Below, piece by piece: positions 33,297-42,935 of a DNA stretch of 43,657 nucleotides; positions within the stretch are counted from its first letter, which is position 1, and every line of letters starts with the position of its first letter. Location: contig CACIRR010000005.1 of NCBI GenBank assembly GCA_902589095.1, positions 1 through 43,657 on the forward strand. The letters run 5' to 3'. The stretch comes from an uncultured Alphaproteobacteria bacterium. GTDB taxonomy: Bacteria > Pseudomonadota > Alphaproteobacteria > HIMB59 > GCA-002718135. The notes under the pieces were generated by a model. It had not been told where the DNA came from, ran no database searches, and saw nothing but the letters and a program-made list of their open reading frames with translations. A program made the translations under genes and the position numbers.

Positions 33297-33944
33297 ATGA
33301 ATATAGAAATTAAAAAACAGTATGATCTAGTAGACTATGAGGCTTCTGTAAAATTTATGCAACTCAGAGTTAACGGAATTTCTAAAAATTTGCAAAAAGA
33401 ATTAATTTGGTTTTTAAATCATGATCATATTTATACAAAAGGTACAAGTGCTAATGAAAATGAAATATTAAAAAAGAATGAAATTAAAATAGTAAAAACT
33501 AACCGAGGAGGCAAGACCACATATCATGGGCCAGGTCAAAGAATTGTGTATTTCATGATAGATCTTAATCGTAAAAAAAAAGATATTCGAAAGTTTATTA
33601 CAATAATTGAACAATCACTCATTGATTTTTTAAAAAACTACAAAATAAATGCCACAACTTTTAGAGATCGGGTTGGTATTTGGGTTACAGGTAAGGATGG
33701 ACAAACATTTGATAAAGAAGAAAAAATTGGCGCCATAGGTCTAAGGTTGCAAAAATGGATAACGTACCACGGATTAAGTTTTAACATAAAACCAGATATG
33801 ACTAATTATGAATATATAAATGCATGCGGCCTTGAAAACTATAAAAATACTTCCTTATTTGAGTTAGGTATTAACTTGGATGAAGAATGTTTTGATAATG
33901 AATATTCAAAAATTTTTTTGAAAAATTTACAAAAACTTAAATAG
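33297..33944 (+). CDS. lipB: Octanoyl-[acyl-carrier protein]:protein octanoyltransferase (LipB)
   Basis: A 215-aa LipB that transfers octanoate from acyl carrier protein to lipoyl domains, the first step of lipoate synthesis. Features are DHIYTKGTSANENE, the RGGKTTYHGPGQRIVYF motif (around residues 70-86), catalytic Lys143 in EEKIGAIGLRLQKW, ITYHGLSFN and catalytic Cys177 in INACGLE. The ATG follows an AAGG site. The gene abuts the convergent pseudouridine synthase gene with no gap. It needs LipA, which is not in the window. Confidence 0.95.
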   Translation: MNIEIKKQYDLVDYEASVKFMQLRVNGISKNLQKELIWFLNHDHIYTKGTSANENEILKKNEIKIVKTNRGGKTTYHGPGQRIVYFMIDLNRKKKDIRKFITIIEQSLIDFLKNYKINATTFRDRVGIWVTGKDGQTFDKEEKIGAIGLRLQKWITYHGLSFNIKPDMTNYEYINACGLENYKNTSLFELGINLDEECFDNEYSKIFLKNLQKLK

Positions 33945-34835
33945 TTATTCTTTAAAGCTAATCTGCTTTTGTTTCATATAATTTGTAAAATCTTTTGGCA
34001 AATTTGATTTAAAATTAAATTGATTACCCTCAATTTTAAATTCTAATTTATGAGCATTTAATTTTAGATTTTCATTTTTATTTGTTTGATTTAAATTATA
34101 TTTACTATCACCAACAATTGGGGAACCAAGATTTTTAGCCACAATTCTTAGTTGATGTTTTTTTCCAGTTTTTGGTTCAAATTGTATCAGTGACGTTCTT
34201 TGTTTATTTGATAATATCTTGTAAAAAGTTTTTGTTTGACTCTTATCTTTCTTCTCATTATGCAATAGCAAATCAACATAAGATTCATTCATCTTTGGTT
34301 TTCCATCACATAATGCCAAATAAGTTTTTTTTATAAGTTGCAATTTAAAAAGCTTACCAAATATCTTTGCATACTTAATATTTTTTGCAATAATTAATAA
34401 ACCTGAGGTCTCTTTATCCAATCTATGAACTAAATTATAGTTTGTTGAAATAGTTTTAATAATAGCATCTATTGAAATAGTAATATTAGTGCCACCCTGA
34501 GTTGATATTCCACACCACTTGTTAATAACTATAAAATTATCATTTTCAAAAACAATAGAGTCTTTTAAATTCTTGATTTGAGTTTTGTTTACTTTTTTAA
34601 AATTCCTTTGTGGTTCATGGGTTGCATAAACTTCTTCAGAATAATTTTTTATTATGATTAAATCATTTTCATTAACTAAGTATTTTGATTTTACGCTTAA
34701 ACCATTAATTAAAATATTTTTTTTTCTTAAGTTTTTCTCAATAAAACTCTGAGACAAATTAGAAAATAATCTTTTTAAATATTTATCTAGTCTTTGATCT
34801 TCAAAACCTTTAGCAATTTTAATTTTTTTAATCAA
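33945..34835 (-). CDS. RluA-family pseudouridine synthase (RluC/RluD-like)
   Basis: A 296-aa enzyme with an N-terminal S4 RNA-binding domain (QRLDKYLKRLFSNLSQSFIEKNLRKKNILING, residues 14-45) and the RluA catalytic domain. The catalytic aspartate is Asp140 in NLVHRLDKETSGLLIIAKN; KTFYKIL, PKTGKKHQLRIVAKNLGSPIVGD and LKLNAHKLEF continue the family pattern. The S4 domain and size point to RluC or RluD, which modify 23S rRNA uridines; exact target sites cannot be chosen. Its start overlaps crcB by 4 nt, giving a small operon ending here. Confidence 0.9.
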   Translation of the reverse strand: MIKKIKIAKGFEDQRLDKYLKRLFSNLSQSFIEKNLRKKNILINGLSVKSKYLVNENDLIIIKNYSEEVYATHEPQRNFKKVNKTQIKNLKDSIVFENDNFIVINKWCGISTQGGTNITISIDAIIKTISTNYNLVHRLDKETSGLLIIAKNIKYAKIFGKLFKLQLIKKTYLALCDGKPKMNESYVDLLLHNEKKDKSQTKTFYKILSNKQRTSLIQFEPKTGKKHQLRIVAKNLGSPIVGDSKYNLNQTNKNENLKLNAHKLEFKIEGNQFNFKSNLPKDFTNYMKQKQISFKE

Positions 34836-35212
34836 TTAATTAATTTGTTAATATTTAAACCAAGAAAAGTAAATAATAAGCATAAGGACAATGATAAAAA
34901 CATATAAGAAAATGCCTGTAAAAATTTTTTACTTAATAGTAAATCTACGCTTTCAAAAGAGAAAGTTGAAAAAGTTGTAAAAGACCCTAATACACCAATG
35001 ATTAAAAAATATTTTATAGCATCTGAAGAAAAATTTTTAGTTTCCATAAATGATATTAGTAATCCAATGAGAAATGATCCTAATATGTTAACAAAAAGTG
35101 TGCTTAAAAATATATAATTTGTAAAAATATAAGATTTAAACATTAAATAAGCTAAATATCTTAATGAAGCGCCAAGAGATCCACCTATGGCGACTAAAAA
35201 AATATTAACCAA
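34832..35212 (-). CDS. crcB: Fluoride exporter CrcB (Fluc)
   Basis: A 126-aa four-helix membrane protein with GGSLGASLRYLAYL near the N-terminus, NILGSFLIGLLISF and the GVLGSFTTFSTFSFESVDLL motif, all typical of CrcB/Fluc. It works as an antiparallel dimer to expel fluoride. Its start is 2 nt after the rplQ stop and its end overlaps the pseudouridine synthase gene, so it is read at the tail of the ribosomal operon or from its own promoter. No fluoride riboswitch is visible upstream. Confidence 0.93.
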   Translation of the reverse strand: MVNIFLVAIGGSLGASLRYLAYLMFKSYIFTNYIFLSTLFVNILGSFLIGLLISFMETKNFSSDAIKYFLIIGVLGSFTTFSTFSFESVDLLLSKKFLQAFSYMFLSLSLCLLFTFLGLNINKLIN

Positions 35213-35214
35213 TG

Positions 35215-35649
35215 TTAGTTCTGAGGAAGCTGGTCTTCTTCAGTTGTTTTCTTTTCAATAACAGGCCCTGAGTCTAAACCCTTAGCATTCTCATCTCTAT
35301 CGACGAATTCAATTACAGCTGTTGGGGCATTATCTCCATACCTATTCCCTAACTTCACAATTCGTGTGTAGCCACCGTTACGATCTTTATATCGATCAGC
35401 TAATGTATCAAAAAGTTTTTTTGACATTTTTTCATCCTGAAGAATTGATATAGATTTTTTTCTTGCAGCTAAATCACCTTTTTTACCTAAAGTAACTAAC
35501 TTCTCCACAAAAGGTCTTAATTCTTTTGCTTTTGGTAAAGTAGTTGTGATTTGCTCATGCTTAATCAATGAATTTGATAAATTCATTAAAAGAGCTTTTC
35601 TATGAGAAGAGGTTCGGTTCAGTTTTCTGTGCTTAATATTGTGTTTCAT
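35215..35649 (-). CDS. rplQ: Ribosomal protein L17
   Basis: A 144-aa L17 with the usual start [20 protein letters not shown], the long basic helix region and [26 protein letters not shown] near residue 94-119. A C-terminal acidic/polar tail ([22 protein letters not shown]) extends past the core. It follows rpoA by 5 nt, the conserved end of the alpha operon. Confidence 0.97.
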   Translation of the reverse strand: MKHNIKHRKLNRTSSHRKALLMNLSNSLIKHEQITTTLPKAKELRPFVEKLVTLGKKGDLAARKKSISILQDEKMSKKLFDTLADRYKDRNGGYTRIVKLGNRYGDNAPTAVIEFVDRDENAKGLDSGPVIEKKTTEEDQLPQN

Positions 35650-35654
35650 AAAAA

Positions 35655-36677
35655 TTATTTATTGAAAGGATCCTCATATTTTTTTGCAAGATCATCAATG
35701 TTTTCAGGAGGCCAATCAGGAACTGACATACCTAAGTTTAGCTCCATTTGTTGCAACACTTCTTTAATTTCATTTAGAGATTTTCTTCCAAAATTTGGTG
35801 TTCTTAGCATTTCAGACTCAGACTTTTGAACTAAGTCACCAATATAAATGATATTATCATTTTTAAGACAATTTGCGGATCTTACAGATAATTCCAGTTC
35901 TTCAACTTTTTTAAGAAGATTTGAATTAAATGATAGTTTTTCAGCAGCTGATTGATCTTGTTGAATTTCAGGCTCATCAAAATTAATGAAAGGCTGTAAT
36001 TGATCTTGTAAAATTCTTGATGCTAGAGCTATTGCATCGTCAGGTGTAATAACACCGTTAGTTTCAACCTCAAAAATTAATTTATCATAATCTGTGACCT
36101 GACCTACTCTACTGTTCTCAACTTTATATGAAGCTCTAATCACAGGACTAAACATAGCATCGAGTTTGATTTCACCTATTACTTTATCTTCGTCTTCAGC
36201 TACTTCAGCTGAAACGTAGCCTTTTCCTGTTTCTATGTTTGCTTCTATCTCAATATCCGCATTTGAATCGAGAGTCATTATTAATTGATCAGGATTCATA
36301 ATCTCAGTCTCAGAGTCAGTTTCAAAGTTTCCAGCTCTGATCTCCCCAGATCCAGATGATTTTATGTACATTTTTTTTAAACCAGGTGAATGAACTTTAA
36401 CTGCAACTGATTTGAGATTTAGCAATATATCAGTTAAATCTTCTTTAACACCAGGTATGGTTGAGAACTCATGAACAACACCTTTAATTTTTACAGAAGT
36501 TATAGCAGCTCCTTGAAGGGAAGATAACAAAACTCTTCTTATTGCGTTACCTAAAGTTAATCCAAAACCTCTTTCTAAGGGTTCTGCTATTAATGTACCT
36601 TTTTTGTTGCTATCGTTATTAACGTTAACATCCATTTTGCTTGGCTTAATTAATTCCATCCAATTTTTTTGTAGCAC
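35655..36677 (-). CDS. rpoA: RNA polymerase alpha subunit
   Basis: A 340-aa RpoA. The N-terminal assembly domain begins [13 protein letters not shown] and contains [30 protein letters not shown], the signature of the alpha dimerisation region; the C-terminal domain has [27 protein letters not shown], the DNA/activator-binding fold. It sits between rpsK (17-nt gap) and rplQ, the standard alpha operon order. Confidence 0.98.
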   Translation of the reverse strand: MLQKNWMELIKPSKMDVNVNNDSNKKGTLIAEPLERGFGLTLGNAIRRVLLSSLQGAAITSVKIKGVVHEFSTIPGVKEDLTDILLNLKSVAVKVHSPGLKKMYIKSSGSGEIRAGNFETDSETEIMNPDQLIMTLDSNADIEIEANIETGKGYVSAEVAEDEDKVIGEIKLDAMFSPVIRASYKVENSRVGQVTDYDKLIFEVETNGVITPDDAIALASRILQDQLQPFINFDEPEIQQDQSAAEKLSFNSNLLKKVEELELSVRSANCLKNDNIIYIGDLVQKSESEMLRTPNFGRKSLNEIKEVLQQMELNLGMSVPDWPPENIDDLAKKYEDPFNK

Positions 36678-36694
36678 TATAATCTCCTTATAAT

Positions 36695-37081
36695 TTAAAC
36701 TCTTCTTCTTTTCCTTGGTCTACAACCGTTATGCGGAATCGGTGTAACATCTTTTATTGAAGTTATTATGTAACCAATTGCCTGAAGAGATCTAAGAGCA
36801 GACTCTCTGCCAGATCCAGGACCTGAAACTTCAACTTTTAAAGATTTAAGACCATATTCTTTAGCTTTATTACCTACATCTTCAGCAGCTATTTGCGCGG
36901 CATACGGAGTAGACTTTCTCGAACCTTTAAATCCTTTATGACCCGCAGAAGACCATGCAAGAGCATTGCCATTTTCATCGGTGATTGTAATTATTGTATT
37001 ATTGAAAGAGGATACAACATGAGCAATACCAGACGATACCTTTTTTTTAATTTTAGATTTTGTTTTTTTCTTATCAGCCAT
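36695..37081 (-). CDS. rpsK: Ribosomal protein S11
   Basis: A 128-aa S11 with [52 protein letters not shown] and the C-terminal [17 protein letters not shown], a perfect family match. It begins 1 nt after the rpsM stop and precedes rpoA. Confidence 0.98.
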   Translation of the reverse strand: MADKKKTKSKIKKKVSSGIAHVVSSFNNTIITITDENGNALAWSSAGHKGFKGSRKSTPYAAQIAAEDVGNKAKEYGLKSLKVEVSGPGSGRESALRSLQAIGYIITSIKDVTPIPHNGCRPRKRRRV

Positions 37082-37082
37082 A

Positions 37083-37463
37083 TTATCCCTTAGTCACTTT
37101 TTTCTTACCTGCTATTGCAACAGCTTTTCCTTTTCTTGTTCTTGCATTAGTATGCGTTCTTTGACCACGAACAGGTAGTTTTTTTCTATGTCTTAATCCT
37201 CTGTAACAGCCTAAGTCATTTAATCTTTTAATATCCATCGATACTTTTCTTCTCAAATCACCTTCAACAATATGTTTTTGATCTATTATCTCTCTAATTT
37301 TATTCAGTTCATCGTCGTTTAATTCATTAACTCTTTTAGATTTATCAATAGATGCTTGATCGCAAAGTTCAGTTGCTATTTTTGGTCCAATTCCATATAT
37401 ATAAGTTAGTGCAATATAGATCTTTTTTGCAGTTGGTATATTTACGCCTGAAATCCTTGCCAT
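37083..37463 (-). CDS. rpsM: Ribosomal protein S13
   Basis: A 126-aa S13 with the start [26 protein letters not shown] and the conserved [27 protein letters not shown] and C-terminal lysine-rich tail. It starts the alpha operon part after adk and has a likely promoter about 35-64 nt upstream. Confidence 0.98.
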   Translation of the reverse strand: MARISGVNIPTAKKIYIALTYIYGIGPKIATELCDQASIDKSKRVNELNDDELNKIREIIDQKHIVEGDLRRKVSMDIKRLNDLGCYRGLRHRKKLPVRGQRTHTNARTRKGKAVAIAGKKKVTKG

Positions 37464-37497
37464 ATTATAAATTGTCCGTTAAAAAAATGAATGAGGG

Positions 37498-37527
37498 TGC
37501 ATACATTAATATCAACATGAAAGTCAA
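37498..37527 (-). promoter_or_regulatory. Candidate sigma-70-type promoter for rpsM-rpsK-rpoA-rplQ
   Basis: On the minus strand TTGACT (37527-37522, preceded by C to give CTTGAC, the alphaproteobacterial -35 form) is followed by an 18-nt spacer and TATGCA (37503-37498). It lies in the 92-nt gap between adk and rpsM, one of the few gaps inside the ribosomal operon, and leaves a short leader of about 28 nt. Reasonable but not tested; the -10 is a partial match. Confidence 0.5.
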
Positions 37528-37555
37528 GCTCTGATATAGGAATTTTGGCTTAAAA

Positions 37556-38128
37556 TTAAGCATTTTTAAGTCTATTTTCAATTTCAGACTGAATTTTTGA
37601 TATTTCCTGCATTGCATTTATTTCAAAAAACTTACCTTCAAAATTATCTCTAAAGAACCCAGCTAAAGGCTGTGTTTCAGCAAAATATTTTTCTAAGCGT
37701 GTTTTGATTACTTCTAGGTTATCATCTGATCTATTTTCAATTTTAGATCTTTGAATAATCCGATTTTTTATAGTTTCTGTATCTGCTTTAAAATCTATAA
37801 TATGATCAAGATCAATTTTGTTCTTTTGTAAAAAATCAATCAAAAAGTTGCTTTGGGATTTATTGCGAGGATACCCATCTAAAATAAAACCATTTTTACA
37901 ATCGCTACTTAATAACTTTTCAGCAACTATAGGGTTTAAGATAGAGTCAGGCACCAGATTTCCACTCGACATAATTTTAGAAAGCTCATTTGCTAACTCA
38001 TCTTTATCGTTAAGCTTTAATCTTAAAATATCACCTGTAGATAAATGAGGAACATTTATTTTTTTTGCTAATAAAGATGCTTGCGTGCCTTTTCCCGAGC
38101 CCGGAGGTCCGAATAAAATTAACTTCAT
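37556..38128 (-). CDS. adk: Adenylate kinase
   Basis: A 190-aa short-type adenylate kinase. The P-loop GPPGSGKGTQ is at residues 7-16, the AMP-binding part is PHLSTGDILRLKL, and the LID-region signature appears as GFILDGYPRNKSQSNFL (about 79-95). The short LID lacks the four-cysteine zinc-finger insertion of long forms. It catalyses ATP + AMP = 2 ADP. Position between secY and rpsM is the usual one in alphaproteobacteria. The stop is followed by the promoter-bearing 92-nt gap. Confidence 0.96.
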   Translation of the reverse strand: MKLILFGPPGSGKGTQASLLAKKINVPHLSTGDILRLKLNDKDELANELSKIMSSGNLVPDSILNPIVAEKLLSSDCKNGFILDGYPRNKSQSNFLIDFLQKNKIDLDHIIDFKADTETIKNRIIQRSKIENRSDDNLEVIKTRLEKYFAETQPLAGFFRDNFEGKFFEINAMQEISKIQSEIENRLKNA

Positions 38129-38131
38129 TAA

Positions 38132-39472
38132 CTATCTTCTGCCTTTAAGTTTAGTTTTCTTTAACAGCCCTTCATATTGATGTTGAAACAAATGAGATTG
38201 CACTTGATTAATGAAATCAATCATGACAACCACAACAATCAATAAACTTGTTCCTCCTAAATAAAATGGAATAGATGTTTTAGAGATTAAAAATTCAGGT
38301 AAGAGCGCAACAAGTGCAAGATAGATTGTACCAATAGTTGTGAGTCTAGTTAATACGAAGTCAATATACTTTGAGGTATTCTCTCCTGGTCTAATGCCAG
38401 GAATAAAACCACCATACTTTCTTAAATTCTCTGCTTGTTCATCAGGATTAAAAACAATACCAGTATAGAAGAAACCAAAGAAAATAATCATTGCAGCAAA
38501 TATTGCCAGATATAATGGTTGACCTCTTCCTAAATAACTTGAAATAAATAAAAATATGTCACTAGATGTTCCTGCACCAAAACCTGACATGGTGTTTGGT
38601 AAAAGTAGGATAGATGATGCAAATATAACTGGGATTACACCAGCAGTATTAATTTTAAGAGGTAGATGTGAACTTTGACCTCCGTAAACTTTATTTCCAA
38701 CTTGTCTTTTTGGATATTGAACAACTAATCTTCTCTGTCCTTTTTCAATAAATACAATAAAAATGATTAGGGCTAAAACTAAAATTAATATTCCTAAAAT
38801 AAATGCAGCACTTAACTCACCAGTTCTACCAAGTTGTAAAGTGCTTACAAAAGCACTTGGCAGATTAGCGAGAATTCCAGCAGTTATTATTAATGAAATT
38901 CCATTCCCAACACCTCTTGAACTAATTTGTTCTCCCAACCACATTAAGAAAATAGTGCCACCTACTAGTGTAACTACTGTTGTAATTCTGAAGAACATAC
39001 CAGGGTCAATTACGATATTTCCATATGCTGTCTGCATTGATTCTAAACCAATAGACACACCGTAACCTTGAAGAGCAGCTATAAGGACGGTAGCGTACCT
39101 TGTGATTTGACGAAGTTGCCTTTGACCCTTTGAACCCTGTTCTTTTAAATTTTTCATATAGGGTATGGATCCTTGCATTAGAGTCATTATGATTGATGCT
39201 GAAATGTAAGGCATTACACCGAGTGCAAAAATCCCCATCCTTCCAAGTGCTCCACCAGAGAATGTGTCAAAAATACCTAAAATCCCAGAAGACTGTTGTT
39301 CAAAAAACTGTTGAAGAGAAACTGGATTAATACCAGGAATAGGAAGAAATGTGCCAAGCCTAAAAACAATTAGTGCACCCAAGGTAAATAATAACCTATT
39401 TTTTAACTCTGTTGCCTTTCCCAAAGCTCCAAAGTTCAAGTTTCCTGCAAGTTTTTCTGCCGCTGTAGCCAT
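38132..39472 (-). CDS. secY: Preprotein translocase subunit SecY
   Basis: A 446-aa ten-helix channel protein of the SecYEG complex. Clear signatures are GTFLPIPGINP, GGALGRMGIFALGVMPYISASIIMTLMQ (around residues 73-100), SSRGVGNGISLIITAGI, and the C-terminal region with GIRPGENTSKYIDFVLTRLTTIGTIYLALVALLP. Starts 2 nt after the rplO stop, and adk begins 3 nt after its stop. Confidence 0.98.
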   Translation of the reverse strand: MATAAEKLAGNLNFGALGKATELKNRLLFTLGALIVFRLGTFLPIPGINPVSLQQFFEQQSSGILGIFDTFSGGALGRMGIFALGVMPYISASIIMTLMQGSIPYMKNLKEQGSKGQRQLRQITRYATVLIAALQGYGVSIGLESMQTAYGNIVIDPGMFFRITTVVTLVGGTIFLMWLGEQISSRGVGNGISLIITAGILANLPSAFVSTLQLGRTGELSAAFILGILILVLALIIFIVFIEKGQRRLVVQYPKRQVGNKVYGGQSSHLPLKINTAGVIPVIFASSILLLPNTMSGFGAGTSSDIFLFISSYLGRGQPLYLAIFAAMIIFFGFFYTGIVFNPDEQAENLRKYGGFIPGIRPGENTSKYIDFVLTRLTTIGTIYLALVALLPEFLISKTSIPFYLGGTSLLIVVVVMIDFINQVQSHLFQHQYEGLLKKTKLKGRR

Positions 39473-39474
39473 AA

Positions 39475-39933
39475 TTATTCTTTAGCTGTTATTATCTTTC
39501 CACCTAATTTTTCAATTTTTTCAATTGCTTTTTTGGAGGCAGAAGAAATCTCAATATTGATAGCATCCTTAAGTTCTCCATAATTAAGAAGTTTTAAACT
39601 ACCTTTGGATTTATTTAGGATCTTCTTTTCAAATAATTCTGACTCTTTAATATTTTTTGAGTCAATATTATACTTTGAGATCAAAGAATGTAAAATTGTA
39701 AAATTAATTGTTTGAATTTTTTTTTGGAATTTATTTTTAAAACCTCTTTTAGGTAAACGCCTATAAAGAGGCATTTGCCCACCTTCAAATCCATTAATCG
39801 ATACTCCAGATCGAGATTTTTGACCCTTAACACCCCTTCCGGCAGTTTTACCTAAACCAGAACCTGACCCCCTTCCTCTTCTTTTTCTTTTTATATTTGA
39901 GGTTAAGGTTGATGGTATTTCGTTAATTTTCAT
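39475..39933 (-). CDS. rplO: Ribosomal protein L15
   Basis: A 152-aa L15 with the basic, glycine-rich start [29 protein letters not shown] and [20 protein letters not shown]. The C-terminal domain is divergent but has the conserved LKLLNYGEL region and a final [14 protein letters not shown]. It starts 15 nt after the rpsE stop; the L30 gene rpmD that usually lies between them is absent. Confidence 0.97.
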   Translation of the reverse strand: MKINEIPSTLTSNIKRKRRGRGSGSGLGKTAGRGVKGQKSRSGVSINGFEGGQMPLYRRLPKRGFKNKFQKKIQTINFTILHSLISKYNIDSKNIKESELFEKKILNKSKGSLKLLNYGELKDAINIEISSASKKAIEKIEKLGGKIITAKE

Positions 39934-39948
39934 AAATTATACTTCCTG

Positions 39949-40455
39949 CTAATTTTTATTTGTCATTATTTCAGTTACTTTTTTTGATCTTTTTGCTGCT
40001 ACAGATTTTGGAGACTCTGACTTCTTAAATGCATCAAAGGTAGCCTTAAGCATATTATGAGGATTAGAGGTCCCTGTAGATTTAGCTACAACATCTTTTA
40101 TCCCTAAAGATTCAAAAAGAGCTCTCATAGCTCCACCTGCAATTATTCCTGTTCCAGGTGCAGCAGATCTTAGTATAACTTTACCTGCACCATATCTACC
40201 AACTATATCGTGATGAATAGTTCTGTTATCTTTAAGAGAAACTCTAATCATTTTACTTTTTGCATTTTCAGAAGCTTTTCTTACAGCTTCTGGAACTTCT
40301 TTTGCTTTACCAGTACCGTAGCCAACTCTTCCCTTATTATCACCTACAATCATTATTGCAGCGAATCCAAATCTTCTTCCACCCTTTACAACTTTAGCTA
40401 CTCTGTTTATGGTAACCAGATGTTCACTAAAATCTTTATCTTCGTTTTCAAACAT
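39949..40455 (-). CDS. rpsE: Ribosomal protein S5
   Basis: A 168-aa S5 with the RNA-binding start [51 protein letters not shown] and the later [27 protein letters not shown] and [17 protein letters not shown] full-length, conserved protein in spc operon order between rplR and rplO. Confidence 0.98.
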   Translation of the reverse strand: MFENEDKDFSEHLVTINRVAKVVKGGRRFGFAAIMIVGDNKGRVGYGTGKAKEVPEAVRKASENAKSKMIRVSLKDNRTIHHDIVGRYGAGKVILRSAAPGTGIIAGGAMRALFESLGIKDVVAKSTGTSNPHNMLKATFDAFKKSESPKSVAAKRSKKVTEIMTNKN

Positions 40456-40464
40456 ACTTTATCC

Positions 40465-40800
40465 TTAAAAAATTAAACCTTGATTTCTGGCAGAGTCTGC
40501 AAGAATTTTAATTAACCCATGATATTTGTATTGACCTTTATCAAAAGCCACTTCCTTTATACCCTTTTCAATTGATCTTTGAGCAATATTTTTACCTATA
40601 ACTTCAGCCATAGATTTTCTATCTTTTATATTCATATCAATATCTTTTTCTTTTGAAGATGCACTAGCCAGAGTTTTTCCAACACTATCATCTATGACTT
40701 GTGCATATAAATGCTTATTGGATCTAAAAACTGTTAGTCTATTTCTGCTTGTGACCTTTTTTAATTTATATCTTACTCTTTTTTTTCTTTTATCTTCCAT
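40465..40800 (-). CDS. rplR: Ribosomal protein L18
   Basis: A 111-aa 5S rRNA-binding L18: RVRYKLKKVTSRNRLTVFRSNKHLYAQVIDDSVGKTLASAS and the C-terminal VAFDKGQYKYHGLIKILADSARNQGLIF. A little shorter at the N-terminus than E. coli L18 but complete in its core. Lies between rplF and rpsE. Confidence 0.97.
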   Translation of the reverse strand: MEDKRKKRVRYKLKKVTSRNRLTVFRSNKHLYAQVIDDSVGKTLASASSKEKDIDMNIKDRKSMAEVIGKNIAQRSIEKGIKEVAFDKGQYKYHGLIKILADSARNQGLIF

Positions 40801-40811
40801 AATATACCAAC

Positions 40812-41345
40812 TTATTTTTTCTTACCTTCTTTTCTAAAGATATATTCGTTTTCATATTTAATGCCTTTACCTTTGAAAGGTTCTGGCTTTCGATATGAAC
40901 GGATTTTAGCAGCTGTAGCGCCTAAAATTTCTTTATTAAAGCTCGATAATTTAATTATGTTCTGTTTCGGACATTCGACTTTGACTTCCTTTGGAACATC
41001 ATAATCAATATCATGACTAAAACCTAATTGTAATTTTAATTTGTTTCCTGAAACACTAGCTCGATATCCAGTACCATTTAATTCTAGAGTTTTCGAAAAA
41101 CCTACATCAACACCCTGAACGATATTATTTATTAATGATCTGGTGGTTCCCCAATTTGGATTAAGCTTGTCTTTATCTTCTTTAGGTAAAACATAAATTT
41201 CTTTTTCGTTAATTTCTACTTTAAAAAGTTGATCAACTTCTAATGACATTTCACCTAGTTTACCTTTAGCGTAAAAACTACCATTTTCAAATTTACATGT
41301 TACATTCTCTGAAATATTAATGCTATTTTTTGCTATTCTAGACAT
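40812..41345 (-). CDS. rplF: Ribosomal protein L6
   Basis: A 177-aa L6 with the two-domain pattern: ELNGTGYRASVSGNKLKLQLGFSHDIDYDVPKEV and the C-terminal rRNA-contact motif RSYRKPEPFKGKGIKYENEYIFRKEGKKK. It starts directly at the end of rpsH (adjacent bases) in spc operon order. Confidence 0.97.
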   Translation of the reverse strand: MSRIAKNSINISENVTCKFENGSFYAKGKLGEMSLEVDQLFKVEINEKEIYVLPKEDKDKLNPNWGTTRSLINNIVQGVDVGFSKTLELNGTGYRASVSGNKLKLQLGFSHDIDYDVPKEVKVECPKQNIIKLSSFNKEILGATAAKIRSYRKPEPFKGKGIKYENEYIFRKEGKKK

Positions 41346-41744
41346 TTAAAAGACCTCACACAACACTTCACCACCAACATTATTTTGCCTTGCTTTGTTA
41401 TCTGACATTACACCCATTGAAGTTGATAAAATTGATATGCCCAAGCCACCATATGTTTTAGGCAAATCAGAAATTTTAGAATAAACTCTAATTCCTGGTT
41501 TTGATACTCTTCTGATATTTTTAATAACAGGAGTGCCGTTGTAATATTTAAGATCAATTTGAATAGAATTTATACCTTTTCTTACTTCAACATCTTTGAA
41601 GTCTCTAATGTATCCTTCATCTTTTAAAACAGATAAGACATTCATGTTTAGATTTGATTTGTAACATGAAGTTATGGATTTTCTTGCTTTATGTGCATTT
41701 TTTATTCTTGCTAACATATCTGATAAAGAGTCATTAAAAGCCAT
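41346..41744 (-). CDS. rpsH: Ribosomal protein S8
   Basis: A 132-aa S8 with DSLSDMLARIKNAHKARK at the N-terminus and the C-terminal YGGLGISILSTSMGVMSDNKARQNNVGGEVLCEVF, the conserved rRNA-binding end. Abuts rplF without a gap and follows rpsN by 9 nt. Confidence 0.98.
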   Translation of the reverse strand: MAFNDSLSDMLARIKNAHKARKSITSCYKSNLNMNVLSVLKDEGYIRDFKDVEVRKGINSIQIDLKYYNGTPVIKNIRRVSKPGIRVYSKISDLPKTYGGLGISILSTSMGVMSDNKARQNNVGGEVLCEVF

Positions 41745-41753
41745 ATTTTTCTC

Positions 41754-42059
41754 CTACCAACTAGATTTTACCATGCCCGGCAAATCTCCTGACATTGATA
41801 ATTCCCTAATTTTTATTCTTGAAAGACCAAACTTCCTGTAAACACCTCTTGTTCTACCAGTTAATTTACATCTATTACGAAATCTTATATTTGCACTATT
41901 TCTTGGAAGATCATTTAATTTATTTTGAAGCTTTAATCTCTCTTCAATAGAAATAGTTTTGTCCATAATTTTTTTCTTAAGAACTTTTCTTTTATTACTG
42001 AATTTCTCAATTAATTTTTGTCTATTGAGATTTTTTTGAACTGAACTTAATTTAGCCAT
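41754..42059 (-). CDS. rpsN: Ribosomal protein S14 (zinc-free, long form)
   Basis: A 101-aa S14. The long proteobacterial form lacks the CxxC zinc motifs; the conserved end LPRNSANIRFRNRCKLTGRTRGVYRKFGLSRIKIRELSMSGDLPGMVKSSW is clear, with an N-terminal basic helix. Lies between rplE (5-nt gap) and rpsH. Confidence 0.97.
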   Translation of the reverse strand: MAKLSSVQKNLNRQKLIEKFSNKRKVLKKKIMDKTISIEERLKLQNKLNDLPRNSANIRFRNRCKLTGRTRGVYRKFGLSRIKIRELSMSGDLPGMVKSSW

Positions 42060-42064
42060 TTAAA

Positions 42065-42616
42065 TTAATTTTCCTCTCCGCCTGCAAAAGGCATGTTAAA
42101 ACATTTTAGCAATTCTAGACCATCGTTATTATTTTTTGCGCTTGTACAAATTGTAATATTCAGGCCTCTTACCTTATCTATTTTGTCATAATTAATTTCG
42201 GGGAATATAATTTGTTCTTTAATACCCATTGAGTAGTTTCCATTCCCGTCAAAACTTTTTGAGTCTAAACCTCTAAAGTCTCTTATTCTTGGAATAGCAA
42301 TGTTAACTAATCTATCTAAAAACTCATACATTTTTTTATTCCTTAAAGTTACTGAAGATCCTAAAGGCATCCCTGCTCTAATTTTAAAACCTGCAATTGC
42401 TTTCTTAGCTTTTGTTTTGATAGCTTTTTGGCCTGATATCAAAGATAATTCCTCTTGAGCTTTATCAATTAGTTTTGAGTCATCTTTTGCATCACCAATT
42501 CCCATATTAATGACAATTTTAGTCAACTTTGGAACTTCATGGATATTATTTACGTTCAATCTTTTTTTAAGATCTTCAACAATATTACTTTTATAATTTT
42601 CTAGAAGTCTACTCAT
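42065..42616 (-). CDS. rplE: Ribosomal protein L5
   Basis: A 183-aa L5 with [76 protein letters not shown] and the end [10 protein letters not shown]. Full-length, binds 5S rRNA. One nucleotide separates its start from the rplX stop. Confidence 0.98.
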   Translation of the reverse strand: MSRLLENYKSNIVEDLKKRLNVNNIHEVPKLTKIVINMGIGDAKDDSKLIDKAQEELSLISGQKAIKTKAKKAIAGFKIRAGMPLGSSVTLRNKKMYEFLDRLVNIAIPRIRDFRGLDSKSFDGNGNYSMGIKEQIIFPEINYDKIDKVRGLNITICTSAKNNNDGLELLKCFNMPFAGGEEN

Positions 42617-42617
42617 A

Positions 42618-42935
42618 TTAAATTTCAGCTCCAGTTTTTTTATTTACTCTTATTTTTTTTCCATCTTTATTTAATTTAAAACCAATTCTAACACCTTGAT
42701 TTAATTTAGAGTCGAAGTAATTTAGGTTGGAAATATGGATAGGCATTTCTTTTTCTACAATTCCACCAGGTTCATTATTTCCAGGCTTTTGATGTTTTTT
42801 AACTTTATTAACGTCGGATACAATTGCCTTATTTGTCTTTGGTAAAACCTTCACTATTTTACCTTTTTTTCCTTTATCTTTACCGGCAAGGACAATCACT
42901 TCATCACCCTTTTTTATCTTAAATTTAATATTCAT
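42618..42935 (-). CDS. rplX: Ribosomal protein L24
   Basis: A 105-aa L24 with the KOW motif [46 protein letters not shown] near the N-terminus and [19 protein letters not shown] after it. Directly abuts rplN. Confidence 0.97.
   Translation of the reverse strand: MNIKFKIKKGDEVIVLAGKDKGKKGKIVKVLPKTNKAIVSDVNKVKKHQKPGNNEPGGIVEKEMPIHISNLNYFDSKLNQGVRIGFKLNKDGKKIRVNKKTGAEI

Noticed and set aside
37548-37561. GCTTAAAATTAAGC palindrome at the end of adk as a terminator
   Set aside because: Only a 6-bp AT-rich stem with a 2-nt loop and overlapping the adk stop codon; no T-run. It cannot be a convincing terminator.
38128-38132. Missing rpmJ (L36) between secY and rpsM
   Set aside because: In alphaproteobacteria rpmJ is normally elsewhere in the genome and adk occupies this place, so the absence is not remarkable.
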